DNA from: Apoda limacodes
Taxonomy: Eukaryota > Arthropoda > Insecta > Lepidoptera > Limacodidae
DNA: 64,000 nt
Assembly: GCA_946406115.1 (NCBI GenBank)
Contig: OX291560.1
Span: 9,301,158 to 9,365,157 of the forward strand
Reading direction: 5' to 3'
Under the pieces are notes generated by a model. It searched no databases. It was not told the DNA's origin and saw nothing but the letters and a program-made list of their open reading frames with translations. Shown here in pieces: positions 22,403-34,347 of the stretch. The number at the start of each line of letters is the position of its first letter. The stretch's first letter is position 1. The translations under genes were made by a program, and so were the position numbers.

Positions 22403-22584
22403 GTTCGAGCAAGGCAAGTCGACAAAAGGCGCAAGCAAACTTCGACGAGACCTGATCAACGCGGAGATCGCCAACCTGCGAGACCTGCTGCCACTTCCTC
22501 CCTCCACACGACAACGGCTTTCGCAGCTTCAACTCATGGCCCTAGTCTGTGTCTATGTCCGGAAGTCCAACTACTTTCAACAAG
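22403..22584 (+). CDS. dys: bHLH exon of a dysfusion/NPAS4-type transcription factor
   Basis: This 182-bp internal exon encodes 60 complete codons plus split codons at both ends. It follows a pyrimidine-rich tract and AG (22401-22402) and ends CAAG|GTAAGA, a strong donor. The peptide begins FEQGKSTKGASKLRRD (basic region), continues INAEIANLRDLLPL (helix 1), a loop with PPSTRQR, then LSQLQLMALVCVYVRK (helix 2) and ends NYFQQ. The KGASK signature followed by RRDLINAEI distinguishes the NPAS4/Drosophila Dysfusion branch of bHLH-PAS factors from Sim, Trachealess, Hif and AhR types. In that family the region binds DNA as a heterodimer with Tango/ARNT, and in flies Dysfusion directs tracheal fusion-cell identity. 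The upstream intron is phase 2 and the downstream intron phase 1. There are no stops, frameshifts or odd residues. The first coding exon was not found in the window. The family call is firm; one-to-one orthology with fly dys is inferred. Confidence 0.93.
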
Positions 22585-22700
22585 GTAAGAAGGCCTCTAC
22601 AACAGAAGTATTGAAAGGTTGTTCTCTTTTAAGCCAAGAACGACTAATCTTATTGACATGAAACCCTGAACCCATAAAAATTTCCAAATTGTATTTAATG

Positions 22701-22935
22701 TCCCATCATCATCATTATATCAGCTTATATTGGTCCACTACTGGACATAAGCGCGCCATTTCTTGCGGTCCTCTGCCATCCGCATTTAGCCAACATCAGC
22801 CACCCTTTTAAAGTCGTCGGTCTACCGGGCTGAAGGGCGTCCCACACTTCGCCTTCCTATACGCGATCACCAGTCTAGGACACGTCTGCTTGACCGGCCA
22901 TCAGTCCTCCGACAGACGTGTCCAGCCTACTGCCA
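22701..22935 (-). mobile_element. RTE-type LINE 3' end, minus strand
   Basis: The minus strand carries GGACACGTCTGTCGGAGGAC, GATGGCCGGTCAAGCAGACG and GCGGATGGCAGAGGACCGCA followed by AGAAATGGCG, which resembles the C-terminal MAEDRKKW coding region of RTE elements. It ends with a (GATGAT)n-like tail typical of that clade. It begins only about 115 bp after the bHLH exon donor. Confidence 0.65.
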
Positions 22936-23414
22936 CTTTAGCTTTGGCTAATTCTGCGAACCTTGTAGGTGACTTTAGTTCCCTTCCGGATTTAATGTAA
23001 TGATTCAATGTAATGCATACATTAAAGACGAAGAAAATAATTGTGGTGAAAGCAATTTCGAATCTAACGCTGGTGAAACTCTTACAAACAAACAACATAT
23101 GAGAGATTAGTATATATGTATAAAACAGGTCCCAAATTCTGACTACTAGTTAAGTTAGAATAAAATAAGTATTTAAGCAATATTTCACAATTACCAATCG
23201 GCACCTTGAGACATCTGACGAATAAAGTCAAAGGTTTTGACTTTTGACATGTTTCCATTTCTTGTACTCTTATGTTTTTAACTTGCAACTAAAAGCTTTT
23301 TACAAAAGCTTCTGTCACCTTAGCTTTATTAATTAGCGTCTATTTGAACGTTAGAATTAACTAATGTTTTAAATGAATATAGAATCAAAAAGCAATCGTC
23401 AACAAAAGCGTGAA

Positions 23415-23890
23415 CAAAACAAGTGAGAGTCGGACTCGTGCACCGAGGGTTCCGTACCATCAAACAATTCTGTACTTTAGATTTTACTCCAATAATGAGT
23501 TGAAGAAGAATAAAGATATAAGTTTCAACGTATTGCCGTTTTTTACGATATGGGGAACTTAGCCATTTTTAACCGACTTCCAAAAAAGGAGGTTTTCAGT
23601 TTGACCCGTATGTTTGTATGTATGTATGTTTGTCCGCGATTTTCTCGCGTTACGCTGAACCGATTTTGATGCGTTTTTGTGAAAAATATTTGTTACATTC
23701 TAGAGAAGAAGTGCGTTTTGAAGTCGGTTGTTGTTTTTTTTTAAAAAAAGTTTAAAAACATATTTTGTAACTATTTCAGCATCGTACCTATTATGGCACA
23801 ACAGTTACAGCTATTAAAAGGTCGAAAAGACAGACAGACACCCTAACTTTAGTAATAGATGATTGGCACTATTTGGATACGGAATTCTAG
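23415..23890 (+). repeat. 'GTTCCGTA' dispersed repeat with a second repeat nested inside
   Basis: The outer repeat starts GAGAGTCGGACTCGTGCACC and GAGGGTTCCGTACCATC and ends GGATACGGAATTCTAG. Nested at about 23565-23750 is another common lepidopteran repeat: TTTTAACCGACTTCCAAAAA, AGGAGGTTTTCAGTTTGACC, CTGAACCGATTTTGATGCG and GTTTTGAAGTCGGTTGTTGT. Confidence 0.6.
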
Positions 23891-24019
23891 AATAAATCGA
23901 TACGTATTTATGTAACAAAAGCCAAGTTCTCACGGTCCTTCCAAACAACAGTTCGACGATCGTTGACTTGGCATAAAAACAATGACGTTTCGTTTTGATA
24001 TGAAAATTAGACAAAATTA

Positions 24020-24130
24020 GCAAGCGGAGGCCCGGCTACCGAGTGATCGTTATTGGCTCTAATAGTGCCTCCAGGGAGTCGAACCCGTCCGCTGAGCGCT
24101 GTCACGCCTGCCGTGCACGCTACCGGCGGG
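24020..24130 (-). repeat. Possible tRNA-derived SINE head, minus strand
   Basis: A GC-rich island reads, on the minus strand, CCGCCGGTAGCGTGCACGGC, AGGCGTGACAGCGCTCAGCG, GACGGGTTCGACTCCCTGG. GGTTCGACTCC fits a B box. No A box is convincing. Confidence 0.35.
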
Positions 24131-24411
24131 TTCACATGCCTTACAATACGATTTCATTAAAAGGTGTTGGTTTATTTTTCGGCAAGCAATTTACTGTGGG
24201 AATTTTTGATAACGCATCCGATTTTTTAATTAGGTATTTGTTTGGTAACACTAAAATTAAAATTCATAGGTGAATCGAAATAGGGTAAACGAACGTGTAG
24301 GTACTTAATGTAATAATTATTAGCTAAGTTAGGCATTTTTAGGGTAGATAGATAACTCTTTATGAATCGCCAGTATTTAAAAGTAATTAACAAAAGTAAA
24401 TATTTAAACTA

Positions 24412-24500
24412 GGCAAAAAATTAGGCAGTCTTATCGCTGTTTAGCGATTTCTTCCAGACAACCCTGTTCTTATAGAGAATAAATATATTTCGTGTTTGGT
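24412..24500 (+). repeat. Dispersed repeat F with conserved ATCGCT hairpin, copy 1
   Basis: TAGGCAGTCTTATCGCTGTT, TAGCGATTTCTTCCAGACAA shares order and a 6-bp hairpin (ATCGCT/AGCGAT) with the copy at 47115. Confidence 0.5.
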
Positions 24501-24639
24501 AGGTAGAGATGCATGCAGAGAGTCGTAAATTAAACAATATATTATAAAAAAAGAAAGATAGTAAATAATCCAGCGAAGGCGAATTTGATACCTGAGCTTT
24601 GTGCAAAATTCAGATTATATAGGTATTTTATAGGGTAAA

Positions 24640-25040
24640 ACCTCGTAAATACCGGCTGATATAATCGGTAAAAAAGTCTTTTCGCATATAGTATGTATAA
24701 ACTTGTAAAAAATTACTTCGGATGTACTATTTGCATCTGGATGGTTTTGATGACATTAAAAACATACATTTAAAAAAAAAAGAAACAAATTAGTAAAATG
24801 TTGTTTCCCGCTATTTTTCATTTGTTTTGCTTTCTGTCAAAATAAGTGAATCTAATGAAGAAATTCGATACATTTTAAAATTTTATTACAAAAAAGAAAA
24901 AATGCAACGCAAGCCGCGAAAAAAATTTATGGCCTTTATGAACCTAATACAGTGTCAGTAAGAGTAGCACAAAGTTGGTTTAAGCGTTTTCAATCCGAGA
25001 ATTTTGATGTCAAAGATGTCGGTACCTCGCTTTTCCCCCC
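24640..25040 (+). pseudogene. Mariner-family transposase N-terminus, frameshifted
   Basis: From 24836 one frame reads ESNEEIRYILKFYYKKE. After an A run near 24890-24901 the reading shifts by one base and continues NATQAAKKIYGLYEPNTVSV and then RVAQSWFKRFQSENFDVKD to about 25020. This is the helix-turn-helix DNA-binding domain typical of mariner transposases, in which an 'A..I...YG...S...Q.WF.RF.SG.F' pattern recurs. The catalytic DDD domain is absent. About 150 bp upstream, AAAGTCTTTTCGCATATAGT looks like a mariner terminal region, so the left end of the element may be near 24640. No right terminal repeat was found. The copy is dead: truncated and frameshifted. Confidence 0.75.
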
Positions 25041-25632
25041 AAACTGTTATATATATGAAAAATTCCTTGTATGCCCAAAACATAGTTTTCTGTGTGTTTT
25101 TATACATTTTGAATACCATAAATATTCCTATAATAATTTATCAGTCCGTAGTCATTTAAAAAAAAATACCTGGATAAGCTAAAAAGCATTATTTTTCATT
25201 TATAAGCAAAAGTTGTTTTATGTTTGATATTTAGTGAATATTTATATACCATGATATTATTATTTTTTTATCAAATTAACACCAAATAGACTAAAACAAA
25301 ACCACATTTTGGAATCAAATTGAACACCTCTTTTTTCGAAATCGGTTATTTAATTGAGAGTTATAAATTGTTAACCCAAACAAAGCTGACTATGAGAGCC
25401 TATAGTGATGTAATGGTTTTACTTAATAGGTATTCTTATTAAATAAAATAATTTACTATTTTTAACAATATAAAACATTTAGATTTATATTCATTACTAG
25501 CTGTGCCCGCGACTAGGTCCGCGAAGAATTTGGACAGGGTGTGTGATATAAAAAAAATAATGACATAAATATAACAAAAAATATTATAAAGAAAGCAGTT
25601 ACCGCGGCTTTATTCATGGAAAAATAGAGCCG

Positions 25633-25672
25633 AGTTGGGTATAAGTTCTCACATATATATATATATATATAT
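25633..25672. repeat. (TA)n microsatellite
   Basis: A run of about ten TA dinucleotides follows CTCACA. A similar (TA)n run is at 49449-49465, and short (CA)n runs are at about 715-730 and 4910-4945. Confidence 0.8.
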
Positions 25673-26034
25673 AGTATCGAAACGATTTTTAATGCGGTTA
25701 GCTGCTACAGTCAACTATAGAGTTATTACGAACTGAAATTAAAAGAATATTCTCAAGAATGCCTCTAAAACTGTTTCGTCCCTCACGATCCCCTCCTAGC
25801 TCGATGAATAATCGATTGTCCGCTCGTGGGAACCATCGATTTGCATTACAACTACTGTCTGTATTTGTTTTTCACGATTGTTGTTTCCTGATGTTTTTAT
25901 TGTACACTAGACATTTCATTGTTTTCTAGTCGAATAAAGATTTAAGCTTAATGTTTGTTTGTTAAGATAGTTGCAATAAATGAACGTAACTTTTGTGGAT
26001 ATTTTAGGTTTGTGGTTTTCTCTAGAGACTGTAG

Positions 26035-26175
26035 TACTGGGTTCTTCAAGGAGGGAGTCCACGTGCTAATATTGCTCCTAGTTACTAGTATAGTATTATG
26101 TAATTTGTTTGTCTACGGTGATCGCTTCACGTCAGGTGGGAAGTTAGCTTGCTTGCCACACTAGTGGTGTAAAAT
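26035..26175 (+). mobile_element. Diverged LINE 3' end
   Basis: GGGTTCTTCAAGGAGGGAGT, CTACGGTGATCGCTTCACGT, CAGGTGGGAAGTTAGCTTG and CTTGCCACACTAGTGGTGT match the LINE tail with many substitutions, which suggests an older copy. Confidence 0.7.
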
Positions 26176-26405
26176 AGTAGTAGTAATCGATTAATCTTAG
26201 TATGCGTTGTTTGTTTTAATATTTTATTCTAGTGTCCGATCAGTTTTGTTAATTTGAATTGGTTATATCACCGTAATATTACAAATACCGTCAGATTATA
26301 ATCTATCTCGCGAGATTGGTCAAAGGTTCTGAACCGTAACATACTCCTTACAGAAATCGCACTGTATAAGTCATGTCAATTGGGTTGGGTTACTACTAAA
26401 ATAGT

Positions 26406-26434
26406 ACAGGGACCGAACGACAGACGGTCCCTGT
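26406..26434. repeat. 10-bp stem hairpin
   Basis: Perfect arms ACAGGGACCG and CGGTCCCTGT surround a 9-base loop. AATAGTACAGGGACC recurs at about 30952, next to a fold-back element, so the hairpin may be part of a dispersed repeat. Confidence 0.7.
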
Positions 26435-28740
26435 GAACCAGTTGCGTTTAAACTATTGCCTTTAAAATGTAACATCGTCTGTTTTTCAGTGAACGATGAA
26501 CCTGTTAACAATGACAAAGGTTGTGACAGAGCAGGACATTTATTTATATGTCCCACTGTATATATCCTCGTGTCAACGTAGATGCGAATCAAGTATCATT
26601 TAATAATCTAAAAATGTATACAATATTTTTTGTAAGCAGTATATTACGGTTAATAATCTTTCGACAGTTTACGCGAGATAGATGTTACGGTATTCAAAAT
26701 TTTACGGTGACATATTTATACTTACTGTCAAAATTGCGTTTTTGTGCGCTATATGCGCGACTTAAATGCGTTCCCATACCGCCTATTACTGTATAAGATA
26801 TCTATTTTTATTTATTTCAAATATCATAGGTGATGATTATTAATTTTTTTCGAAAGAAAAGTCTGATAATCGGTGAGATAGACGGTCATAGAAACTTCTT
26901 ATTTTATTTAACACTAAGTAAAATATATGTCTTGACTTTTAATTGCAACAAATATAAGATAAAGATTTAGAAATTCTGCACGTTTACCGTATAACATACA
27001 CAAAAAGTATGTGAAATAGTCAAATTCCTCTTTTATTTTACTTTGGTTAAAATTAAAACATTAACTAGTGACATGTCTTATACAGGCGAGATCTTAAGCC
27101 TAATAATAGCCTTAAGGTAGCTTTTAAGGCAACACGAAGACCAAAAGAATAATTACCATCTATAAACTTTAATCACGGCATTAAATTAATATCTTCAAAT
27201 CATACCGCACGCAAAGACTATTTCTGTCTCACTCTCACAGTCCATTCCCTGTCTGATTGTCTAAATGCAGAGAAATTACCCGAGGTATTCGAAGGCCGCA
27301 AATTATCGAGCACGCAAAAATACCATACTGTTGGTATTTTCACAACGATTTCTGCATACCATCCTGGGAACTAGTGGGAGTACGAGGCTTCTTTCCCGGA
27401 CTAATTAACTGGTAAGGTCTGCATGATTGGTAATGGGCACTTTGTGTTGGGAAGGTAATGTGGATAATACCACAGGTGCGTGAGATATTTAGCGTGGTAT
27501 AAGTTTTGAAGGAGACTTTGAAGATCGTAATTGGTTCTTAAAAACCGGTCAAGTGTATGTCGGGCCATGCTTAGTATAGGGTTCCATAGGCCTTGCTTGG
27601 TTCCAAAATAAGCTTTACTTGGTCGGCTATCTCTCTAATACTATTTTACTTCAATAATAGTTATAATATTTTTTTGACTGTGCATTAAGTATGATATCTA
27701 GGGCCAACACGATTTGAACCGACGATGGCCACTTTGGAGCCAAATATTTAAAAAAATGTTTAAGTGGCAATTACGGTAATCGGAAAATAATTCCTTGAAC
27801 CGTTTGTTTGCTATCAATAAGCTTCTTAGCAACTACGATAATTTATGTATGTGTTGAACATTTAGAATCCAATAGGTCGCGCTATAGTTATTACTAATTC
27901 TTTATTTACTGACCAAATGTCCACAGTAAATGTATTTACTTAACATTATTAAAGCCGCGGAGAAACAGGTGGTACATAAATTAGTAAAATAAAAATAATA
28001 TATTACAGACGGATCCCTAAGATGTTATATGAGTTTATGAATGAAAGACTAAAAATCGGAAAATCAAACTTCTCAATTTTCCCAAATAAATAAAGCTTAG
28101 TTACGGACAATAAGGTTTAACGAAATAGGTTATTCAGCAGTCAATTCTTCAATATTTCATTATATTAAAAGGGTATTTGTGCATAGGTGTATTAAGTACC
28201 TACAGTCCTAAAAGTGCAGGTAGTATAACCGAGAAGCAGTAATTCAATTAGCTTCGCACTAAGTTAATTACTTAGCGACTGTCACAAGTCTGTACTCATG
28301 AGGTACATGTTTAGGGTTGAGGCTAATTGTTTAGTCTTATTGCTACATTTTGTAAATTATAATTATAATAATAAATGTAATATACTATACACTGATCTGG
28401 GCTGAAATAGGGAAATACTGTTTTATAATTGCCAAAGCAAAAAAAAATTTTGGTGGCGATATCCTGCCTACCCTAGGGTTGCGAAACATATCTGTTTTAC
28501 GAAAATATGAAATATAGTTTTCGATTTATTGCTAACAAAGCTCTAAAATTGTCCTCCCCCCCCCTCTGCTTGTTGTACTTGGGCTATTGGATATGATAAT
28601 AAAAATTGGTTATAGCGTTGGTTATGCTTTAAAGTATTAGCAACATTACATATTTAAGGACAAGACTAGATCTAGATCAAGTGCTATTGAAGAACATCTT
28701 GGAATAAAATAAAAGTACATCAAAATTTGATCTAAAACTT

Positions 28741-29545
28741 ATGGTTGATATCATCACTAATTATCTAATTAAACCATTAGTCACCATCACTAGTCAACTA
28801 ATTAAACCGATGGTTATCGTTACTAAGCAACTAATTAAACTGATGGTCATCAGCACTAATGAACAAATTAAACTGATGGTCATCAGCACTAATCAACTAA
28901 ATTTACTGATGGTTGACATAATCACTAATCGACTAATTAAACTTCAAAAAACTAACTAATCAACTGATTAAACTGATGGTTGATATCATCACTAATAGAC
29001 TAATTAAACTGATGGTCATCATAACTAATCAGCTGATTAAACTGATGGTTGACTACATCATTAATCAACTAAATAAACTAATAGTCACCAACACTAGTTA
29101 ACTAACTAAACCGATGGTCATCGTCACTAAGCAACTAATTAAACTGATGGTCATCAGCACTAATCAACTAATTAAACTGATGGTCATCAGCACTAATCAA
29201 CTAGATTTACTGATGGTTGACATAATCACTAATCGACTTATTAAACTTCAAAAAACTAACGAATCAACTGATTAAACTGATGGTTGATATCATCACTAAT
29301 AGACTAATTAAACTGATGATCATCATAACTAATCAGCTGATTAAACTGATCGTTGACTACATCATTAATCAACTAAATAAACTAATAGTCACCAACACTA
29401 GTTAACTAACTAAACCGATGGTCATCATCACTAATCGACTCATTAAACCGATGGTCATCATCACTAATCAACGGATTAAACTGATGGTTGACATCATACT
29501 AATCGACTTATTTAACTGATAGTTGATATTATCACTATTCAACTA
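28741..29545 (+). repeat. Minisatellite: 33-bp monomers in a 304-bp higher-order repeat
   Basis: The monomers look like CTAATTAAACTGATGGTCAT, then CAGCACTAATCAA (33 bp). Variants recur in the same order every 304 bp: TCACCA...CACTAG at 28781, 29085 and 29389, GGTTGACATAATCACTAATC at 28911 and 29215, and CATCATTAATCAACTAAATA at 29056 and 29360. A 72-codon ORF at 28741-28959 exists only because the monomer length is a multiple of three. Confidence 0.9.
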
Positions 29546-29550
29546 ATAAT

Positions 29551-30003
29551 TTTTAGGGTTCCGTATCCCTAGGGTAAAAAACCGGAACCCTATTACTAAG
29601 ACTCCGCTGTCCGACCGTCCGTCCGTCCGTTTGTCACCAGGCTACAGCCTGGTCTCATGACCGTGATAGTTAGATAGTTGATATTTTACAGAAGATGTAT
29701 TTCTGTTGCCGCTATAACAACAAATACTAAAAGACAGAATAAAATCAATATTTAAGGGGGCTCCGATACAACAAACGTGATTTGTTTGCTCGTTTTTGCT
29801 CGATATTGATAACGGCAACAGGTAGACGCTTAAGATATTCACAGAATATTTAGTTATATATTCACTTGAAAATAAATAATTAAATTAAAATAAAACAAAT
29901 GTTTAAGGGGGGCTCTCATACAACAAACGTGATTATGTGCCCTTTTTAAAGATAATGGTACGGAACCCTTCGTGCGCGAATCCGACTCGCACTTGGCCGA
30001 TTA
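29551..30003 (-). repeat. 'GTTCCGTA' dispersed repeat, full-length copy, minus strand
   Basis: It starts TTTAGGGTTCCGTATCCC, includes TATTACTAAGACTCCGCTGT, CCGTCCGTCCGTCCG, GTATTTCTGTTGCCGCTATA and two CAACAAACGTGATT blocks, and ends GGTACGGAACCC, then CGACTCGCACTTGGCCG. It abuts the minisatellite. No ORF of note is present, so it is non-autonomous. The class is unknown to me. Confidence 0.7.
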
Positions 30004-30962
30004 TTACTTCTGTTTAATGTTCTTAAAGTTCTTGTTTATGCAAAGTGAAAAGCTAAGTACTTAAATAGCTTTGTCATAAAACTAATTTTATCCTTGACTA
30101 AAAATGTCTGATAAAATGTCTTGCTTAATGCACTTGTTGTACAAGTCTAGTGTTAAGCTTTACGCTAAAACACCATTTGCAAATAACCTAGAAACGCAGA
30201 TGCATCGTGATCTAAACTCCTGCACATCACCGTATCATTACGCGCGGCCACCTTGGACCGGCAGTCCCTTTACCAACCATTATCGTCACATCGCGATTGC
30301 TTATTTCTGTTTGGAATACTACAATGATTATAAGTTATTATATGATGCTGGCTGTCTCACCTCGTTAGGTTTGTAAGTTAAGAGGTAACCCTGAGAAGAG
30401 TTGACAAAATTACCACAAATCCTATTTATACAATGATCCCACTCTTAAAAGCATAGTCAACAAGACAAAGTATTACATATTTTTACTACTTCTCTACAAA
30501 AACTCTCAAATGCACTTGAGTTTCATTTCTTGAATACTACGTGACAGAAAAATTCAGTCATAACAAGGATGACGCGATATGTTACTAAGCATGCGTGAAT
30601 AGTGTAGCTACATCTCAATTCACTAAGAATATCATTGAAATACATGAATAAATTATACATTTTAGTTTTTTAAAAAAATCTCAGGGTTTGAAGATCTATC
30701 ATGAGTATGCTTTAGTAAAGTTGTAAAATAATAGCACTCAGAACTTTAAAGATTACTTTTCCAAAACTTAAAAAAACGTTGGTAAAGGCTCAGTTCCACT
30801 AATCGTGTTTCCACGTTTTCAGAGTTTGAACCATATCCTGAAGAACACGGTCATAAAATTTTAGTCGGATCTGCTCAGTGGATCCGGAAAAACCTCTGCC
30901 AAAAAAATGACATTTATGAAGTACCTATAGCCTCTGGATAGCTCAAATGAATAGTACAGGGA

Positions 30963-31117
30963 CCTTATTGGGAACAGTCTCGAGGTATTCGAACTCTGGA
31001 ATTTGAGACAAAAATATATGGAAGTATGCCTTACCTCTCGAAACCTGTGAATGTACTTGCATACATTTTTCTTTCGAATTCCAGCGTCCGAATAGCTCCA
31101 GACTGTTCCTAATAAGC
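30963..31117. mobile_element. Fold-back element, about 155 bp
   Basis: Imperfect inverted arms of about 70 bp (30963-31033 and 31046-31117) share CTTATT.GGAACAGTCT, GGAATT, AAAAAT.TATG.AAGTA in opposite orientation, leaving a loop of about 12 bases. A single related arm (GAGCTTATTGCAAACAGTTT) lies at about 61640. It is probably a MITE remnant. Confidence 0.65.
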
Positions 31118-31274
31118 TTCCAGGTTTCGTTCAGATTCTCTCTGAACTCGATCTGAGTTCAGACTCAAAAATCGATGACCGAGTGGGTAAATGCTCGTAG
31201 CAGGTTTAAAAGCACTACCCTTCTGCAAATGCTTCGGTTTCTAGTTAGACCACGTTTAAGAAGTGACTTTAGCT

Positions 31275-31337
31275 GTACCTTACATCACTGAACATCAGGC
31301 AGGCCGTATGCTTGTTTGCCGCTTTAAAGGTATAAAA
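31275..31337 (+). mobile_element. Short diverged LINE tail
   Basis: AACATCAGGCAGGCCGTATG, CTTGTTTGCCGC and AAAGGTATAAAAA match the last 60 bases of the LINE. Confidence 0.65.
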
Positions 31338-32839
31338 ATCTACCTAAATAGCTACACACACAAAGCGTAATGAGTTACCTTATAAACCGACGTACAAATT
31401 AACTTTTATAATATTAGTTTGGTTTTTTTTATTTATTATTTCAAAAGGTTGTAAAAAATATGCTATTATTAACCGAACCACAGGCACAGCTCCTGTTATA
31501 TTAATGTTATAAATCTTGTACCAAAACATTTTGAATTTAATCATAGTTATTTAAATAAAGCCTGTATTTCAAGGCAAAACAAAGTCATTTATTTAGGATT
31601 CAGGCAGTTCAATTATAGTAAATATAAATCTAAATTTTTATAATTTATAAATAATAGCTTTTTGACATTAAAGTTTGTTAGGCTTATCGTGAGTCATCAT
31701 TACAAGAATAATTTTATATCAAATTTGACAACGAAATAATTAAAGTTCTTGATCAAAATGTCTTACTAAAATATATGTGTTCACTATGTATAAGGTTTCT
31801 CTCATTATATCTTTTAACTCAACTTTACAAAGAAAGCTCAAAAAAGAGACATTTTTGACACTACAGAAGAAGACCGTACTCTTTTAAACAATAAAACATC
31901 AATAAAATTAGCATTGTATTTTTAATAAAATAAAAAAAAAATTTAGTGCCCAGAAGCCACTTGCTCATAAAGCAACCTCTGAACCGTTTTCAGGTTCTTA
32001 ATAGTGTCCATTACGCACTTCTGTAGTAATGACAATTAACACACAAGTGCCTTTTACTTAATAAATATCTTTTTTAATTTTTAGAAAGAATAAATTATGC
32101 CTATGAAATAAGTTCGTTTTTTTTGAAATTCATAATCCAACGTGTTTGTTAATTAAAGATATCAAAACAATAGAATTTCAATTAATATCAATGTATCTAA
32201 ATATATTTATACAACATTAAACACTAATATAAGTATTTATTGTCAAGTGTGTTGAAAACAGTCGTATAACACTCGTGAGCTCTGCTGAATACACAATCGG
32301 TTGAATAACGCTTTCGTCTTGGGCCGATAAATTGCTGCTATAGCTCACTTGTATCATAACGTACTATTAGTTATGTGTGTTTGAATGAACGAATTAATAT
32401 ATTTTTTTGTAAATTAGCAACATATAAGTAATAAATTAAAAAAAGATGTAAAGTATTGCTCAAGAATAATATTTAAGTCATTCTCTGTGTAAAAGAAATA
32501 GTAAAAAAAGGTGATGTTGGTGAAGTACATATTAATCATATTTATGATGATACGTATTTATGAAACATCGACATCAGAAAAACAAACAAACATACACACA
32601 TGCGTTAATCCAATTAACGCTAACGTGTGGTGTCACATTAGCATTAATTTAAATTTTAAACTAGCGGAAAATTACTTAGCAGCTACTTGGTGGTTGGTGA
32701 CAGGTGCATGTGGCGTTATAGAGCCTTAATGTCATTTAATGTTGTAGAGTCATATAAGTTAATATTGATGCTCAGGCAATAGTAATTAAATTTTAGGTAC
32801 GTTACCGTACACTGCTTTTATCAGTCTTTACTAAAAAAT

Positions 32840-33155
32840 CCTACTAATATTATAAATGTGAAAGTTTTTATATCTGGATGGATGTTTGTTACTCAATCAC
32901 CACTAGACGGATCGGGATAAAACTTGGCATACATATAGGTTAGGTCCTGGAATAGCATATATGCTACTTTTTATCCCTAAAAATCAAAAGTTCCTGCGGG
33001 AATAACTATAACAGAGTTAAACGAACAATTGCTGCACATATAGCATGCAATAGCAATTCATTGGTATAACAAATTAATTAATTAATAGGAGTTAATTAAG
33101 GGGTTCCACGCCGATAACCGAATTTAGGGCGGGAAGAGCTGCTGGCAAAATCTAG
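32840..33155 (+). mobile_element. Helitron-like repeat, near full length (316 bp)
   Basis: It starts CTACTAATATTATAAATGTG, passes ATGTTTGTTACTCAATCACC, AACTTGGCATACATATAGG, TCCTGCGGGAATAACTATAA and CCACGCCGATAACCGAATTT, and ends GGCAAAATCTAG. It is the best template for the other copies in the window. Confidence 0.7.
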
Positions 33156-34253
33156 TGGCACATAATTTTGAAAGAACTTTCTATGAAGAATATATTACAT
33201 TATTGTATATTTGTAGCAGTGTCTGCAGCTTTCGTAATTTCTAAATGAAAAATTGTTACATACAAACGGTAATGATGAATGTTCAAAAGACAAATTTATG
33301 ATCAACTCCTTTTTTATTTAAAACTAATAACTATCTTCCTTGTCCATAACATTTACAATATTATCAAAAATAACGAAAATTGGATGAACTTTAGGGTTGA
33401 GAAAAACGTCATCCCATTCTGTTTTAAAAAAAAGGGAGTTTCGCAGAGCGCGCAATAATTGTTTATTAAATCTTATCAACACTGCTTAATCACACATTTA
33501 TAGTTACATATGTACATTTGAAAGCTCCTACACGGTAAGCCCGTCACCTACAACCAGGTAGGGAAGTAAGGTTACACATTACACGTAACGTAACCCAGTG
33601 TAGGTCAAGGTAACACGCCGATACGCCAATACTTCGTTTATTTATCTCTATCTCATACACGCCCGCGACGAGATTTATGGTCCTTTGCCAACTGTTATTA
33701 CATGTTTTACAATTGAATTGTATTCTAATAAATAACAGCTTGTCTGTTACTTAGAATATATGCCTTCTAAGTATAATAGAGGAGTTTGTTCTCGAGATCA
33801 CGGCCGTGTAGTAAGGAAGTTATAAGACTTTAAATATTTATTTGGTTTAAGGAAAATTGGTGATGTAGTCCAGTGGTTTGTAAAAAGTTTCTTGCGATGG
33901 GGGGTCCAAAATCATATGAAATGCATGAATAAAGCTTAAATTACCGTTTACCCTTTTTTTATCTTACCTTACCTTACCTTGCAAACAAAATACAAATGTC
34001 GAATACAAAACTGATGTTATTGCGAATGGAAGGGTAACAGTAATCGTTTTTATTAAATAGAAGGTAATAATCATAATTTATTTTTTAGCGTTCTGTAGTA
34101 AAAGAAGAAACTTTTACCATTTTCGTGTATCTATCTGTGTTTTGTTATAATTTTTATTTGGTTGATTTAAGTATATGTATGTATATTGACTATTATACTT
34201 ATTTAGAGGATATGCTTTAATATTTTCAAAAACATAGGATTAAGGTGATGATG
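33156..34253. other. Sequence without recognisable genes
   Basis: A more GC-rich patch at about 33530-33720 contains several ACGTAA/ACACG motifs. CTTAC is repeated in short tandem near 33963-33979. Confidence 0.45.
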
Positions 34254-34347
34254 GTTTTTTTTTTTTATACCAAACAAGCCTACGGTCCGCCTGATGGTAA
34301 GCGGTCACCGTAGCCTATGGACGCTTGCAACACCAGGCTTGTATATG
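34254..34347 (-). mobile_element. 5'-truncated LINE 3' end
   Basis: A T run at the left is followed by TACCAAACAAGCCTACGGTC and CGCCTGATGGTAAGCGGTCA, ending at CGCTTGCAACACCAGG. The GGTGGCAAA segment near the poly(T) is deleted. Confidence 0.75.

Larger units (their letters stand above)
25040..28740. other. Long stretch without genes
   Basis: It contains the (TA)n run, a possible Helitron-like 3' end at 25498 (CTAGCTGTGCCCGCGAC), the diverged LINE tail at 26035, and a moderately GC-rich non-repetitive stretch at about 27110-27480 that could hold regulatory sequence. Nothing else was recognised. Confidence 0.5.

Noticed and set aside
28741..28959. 72-codon ORF with repeated IKLMVISTN-like segments
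   Set aside because: It is a product of the 33-bp minisatellite, whose unit is a multiple of three. The frame breaks with the 304-bp higher-order period.
30104..30376. 90-codon ORF with ATG
   Set aside because: No recognisable domain, no splice context and it follows directly after a dispersed repeat.
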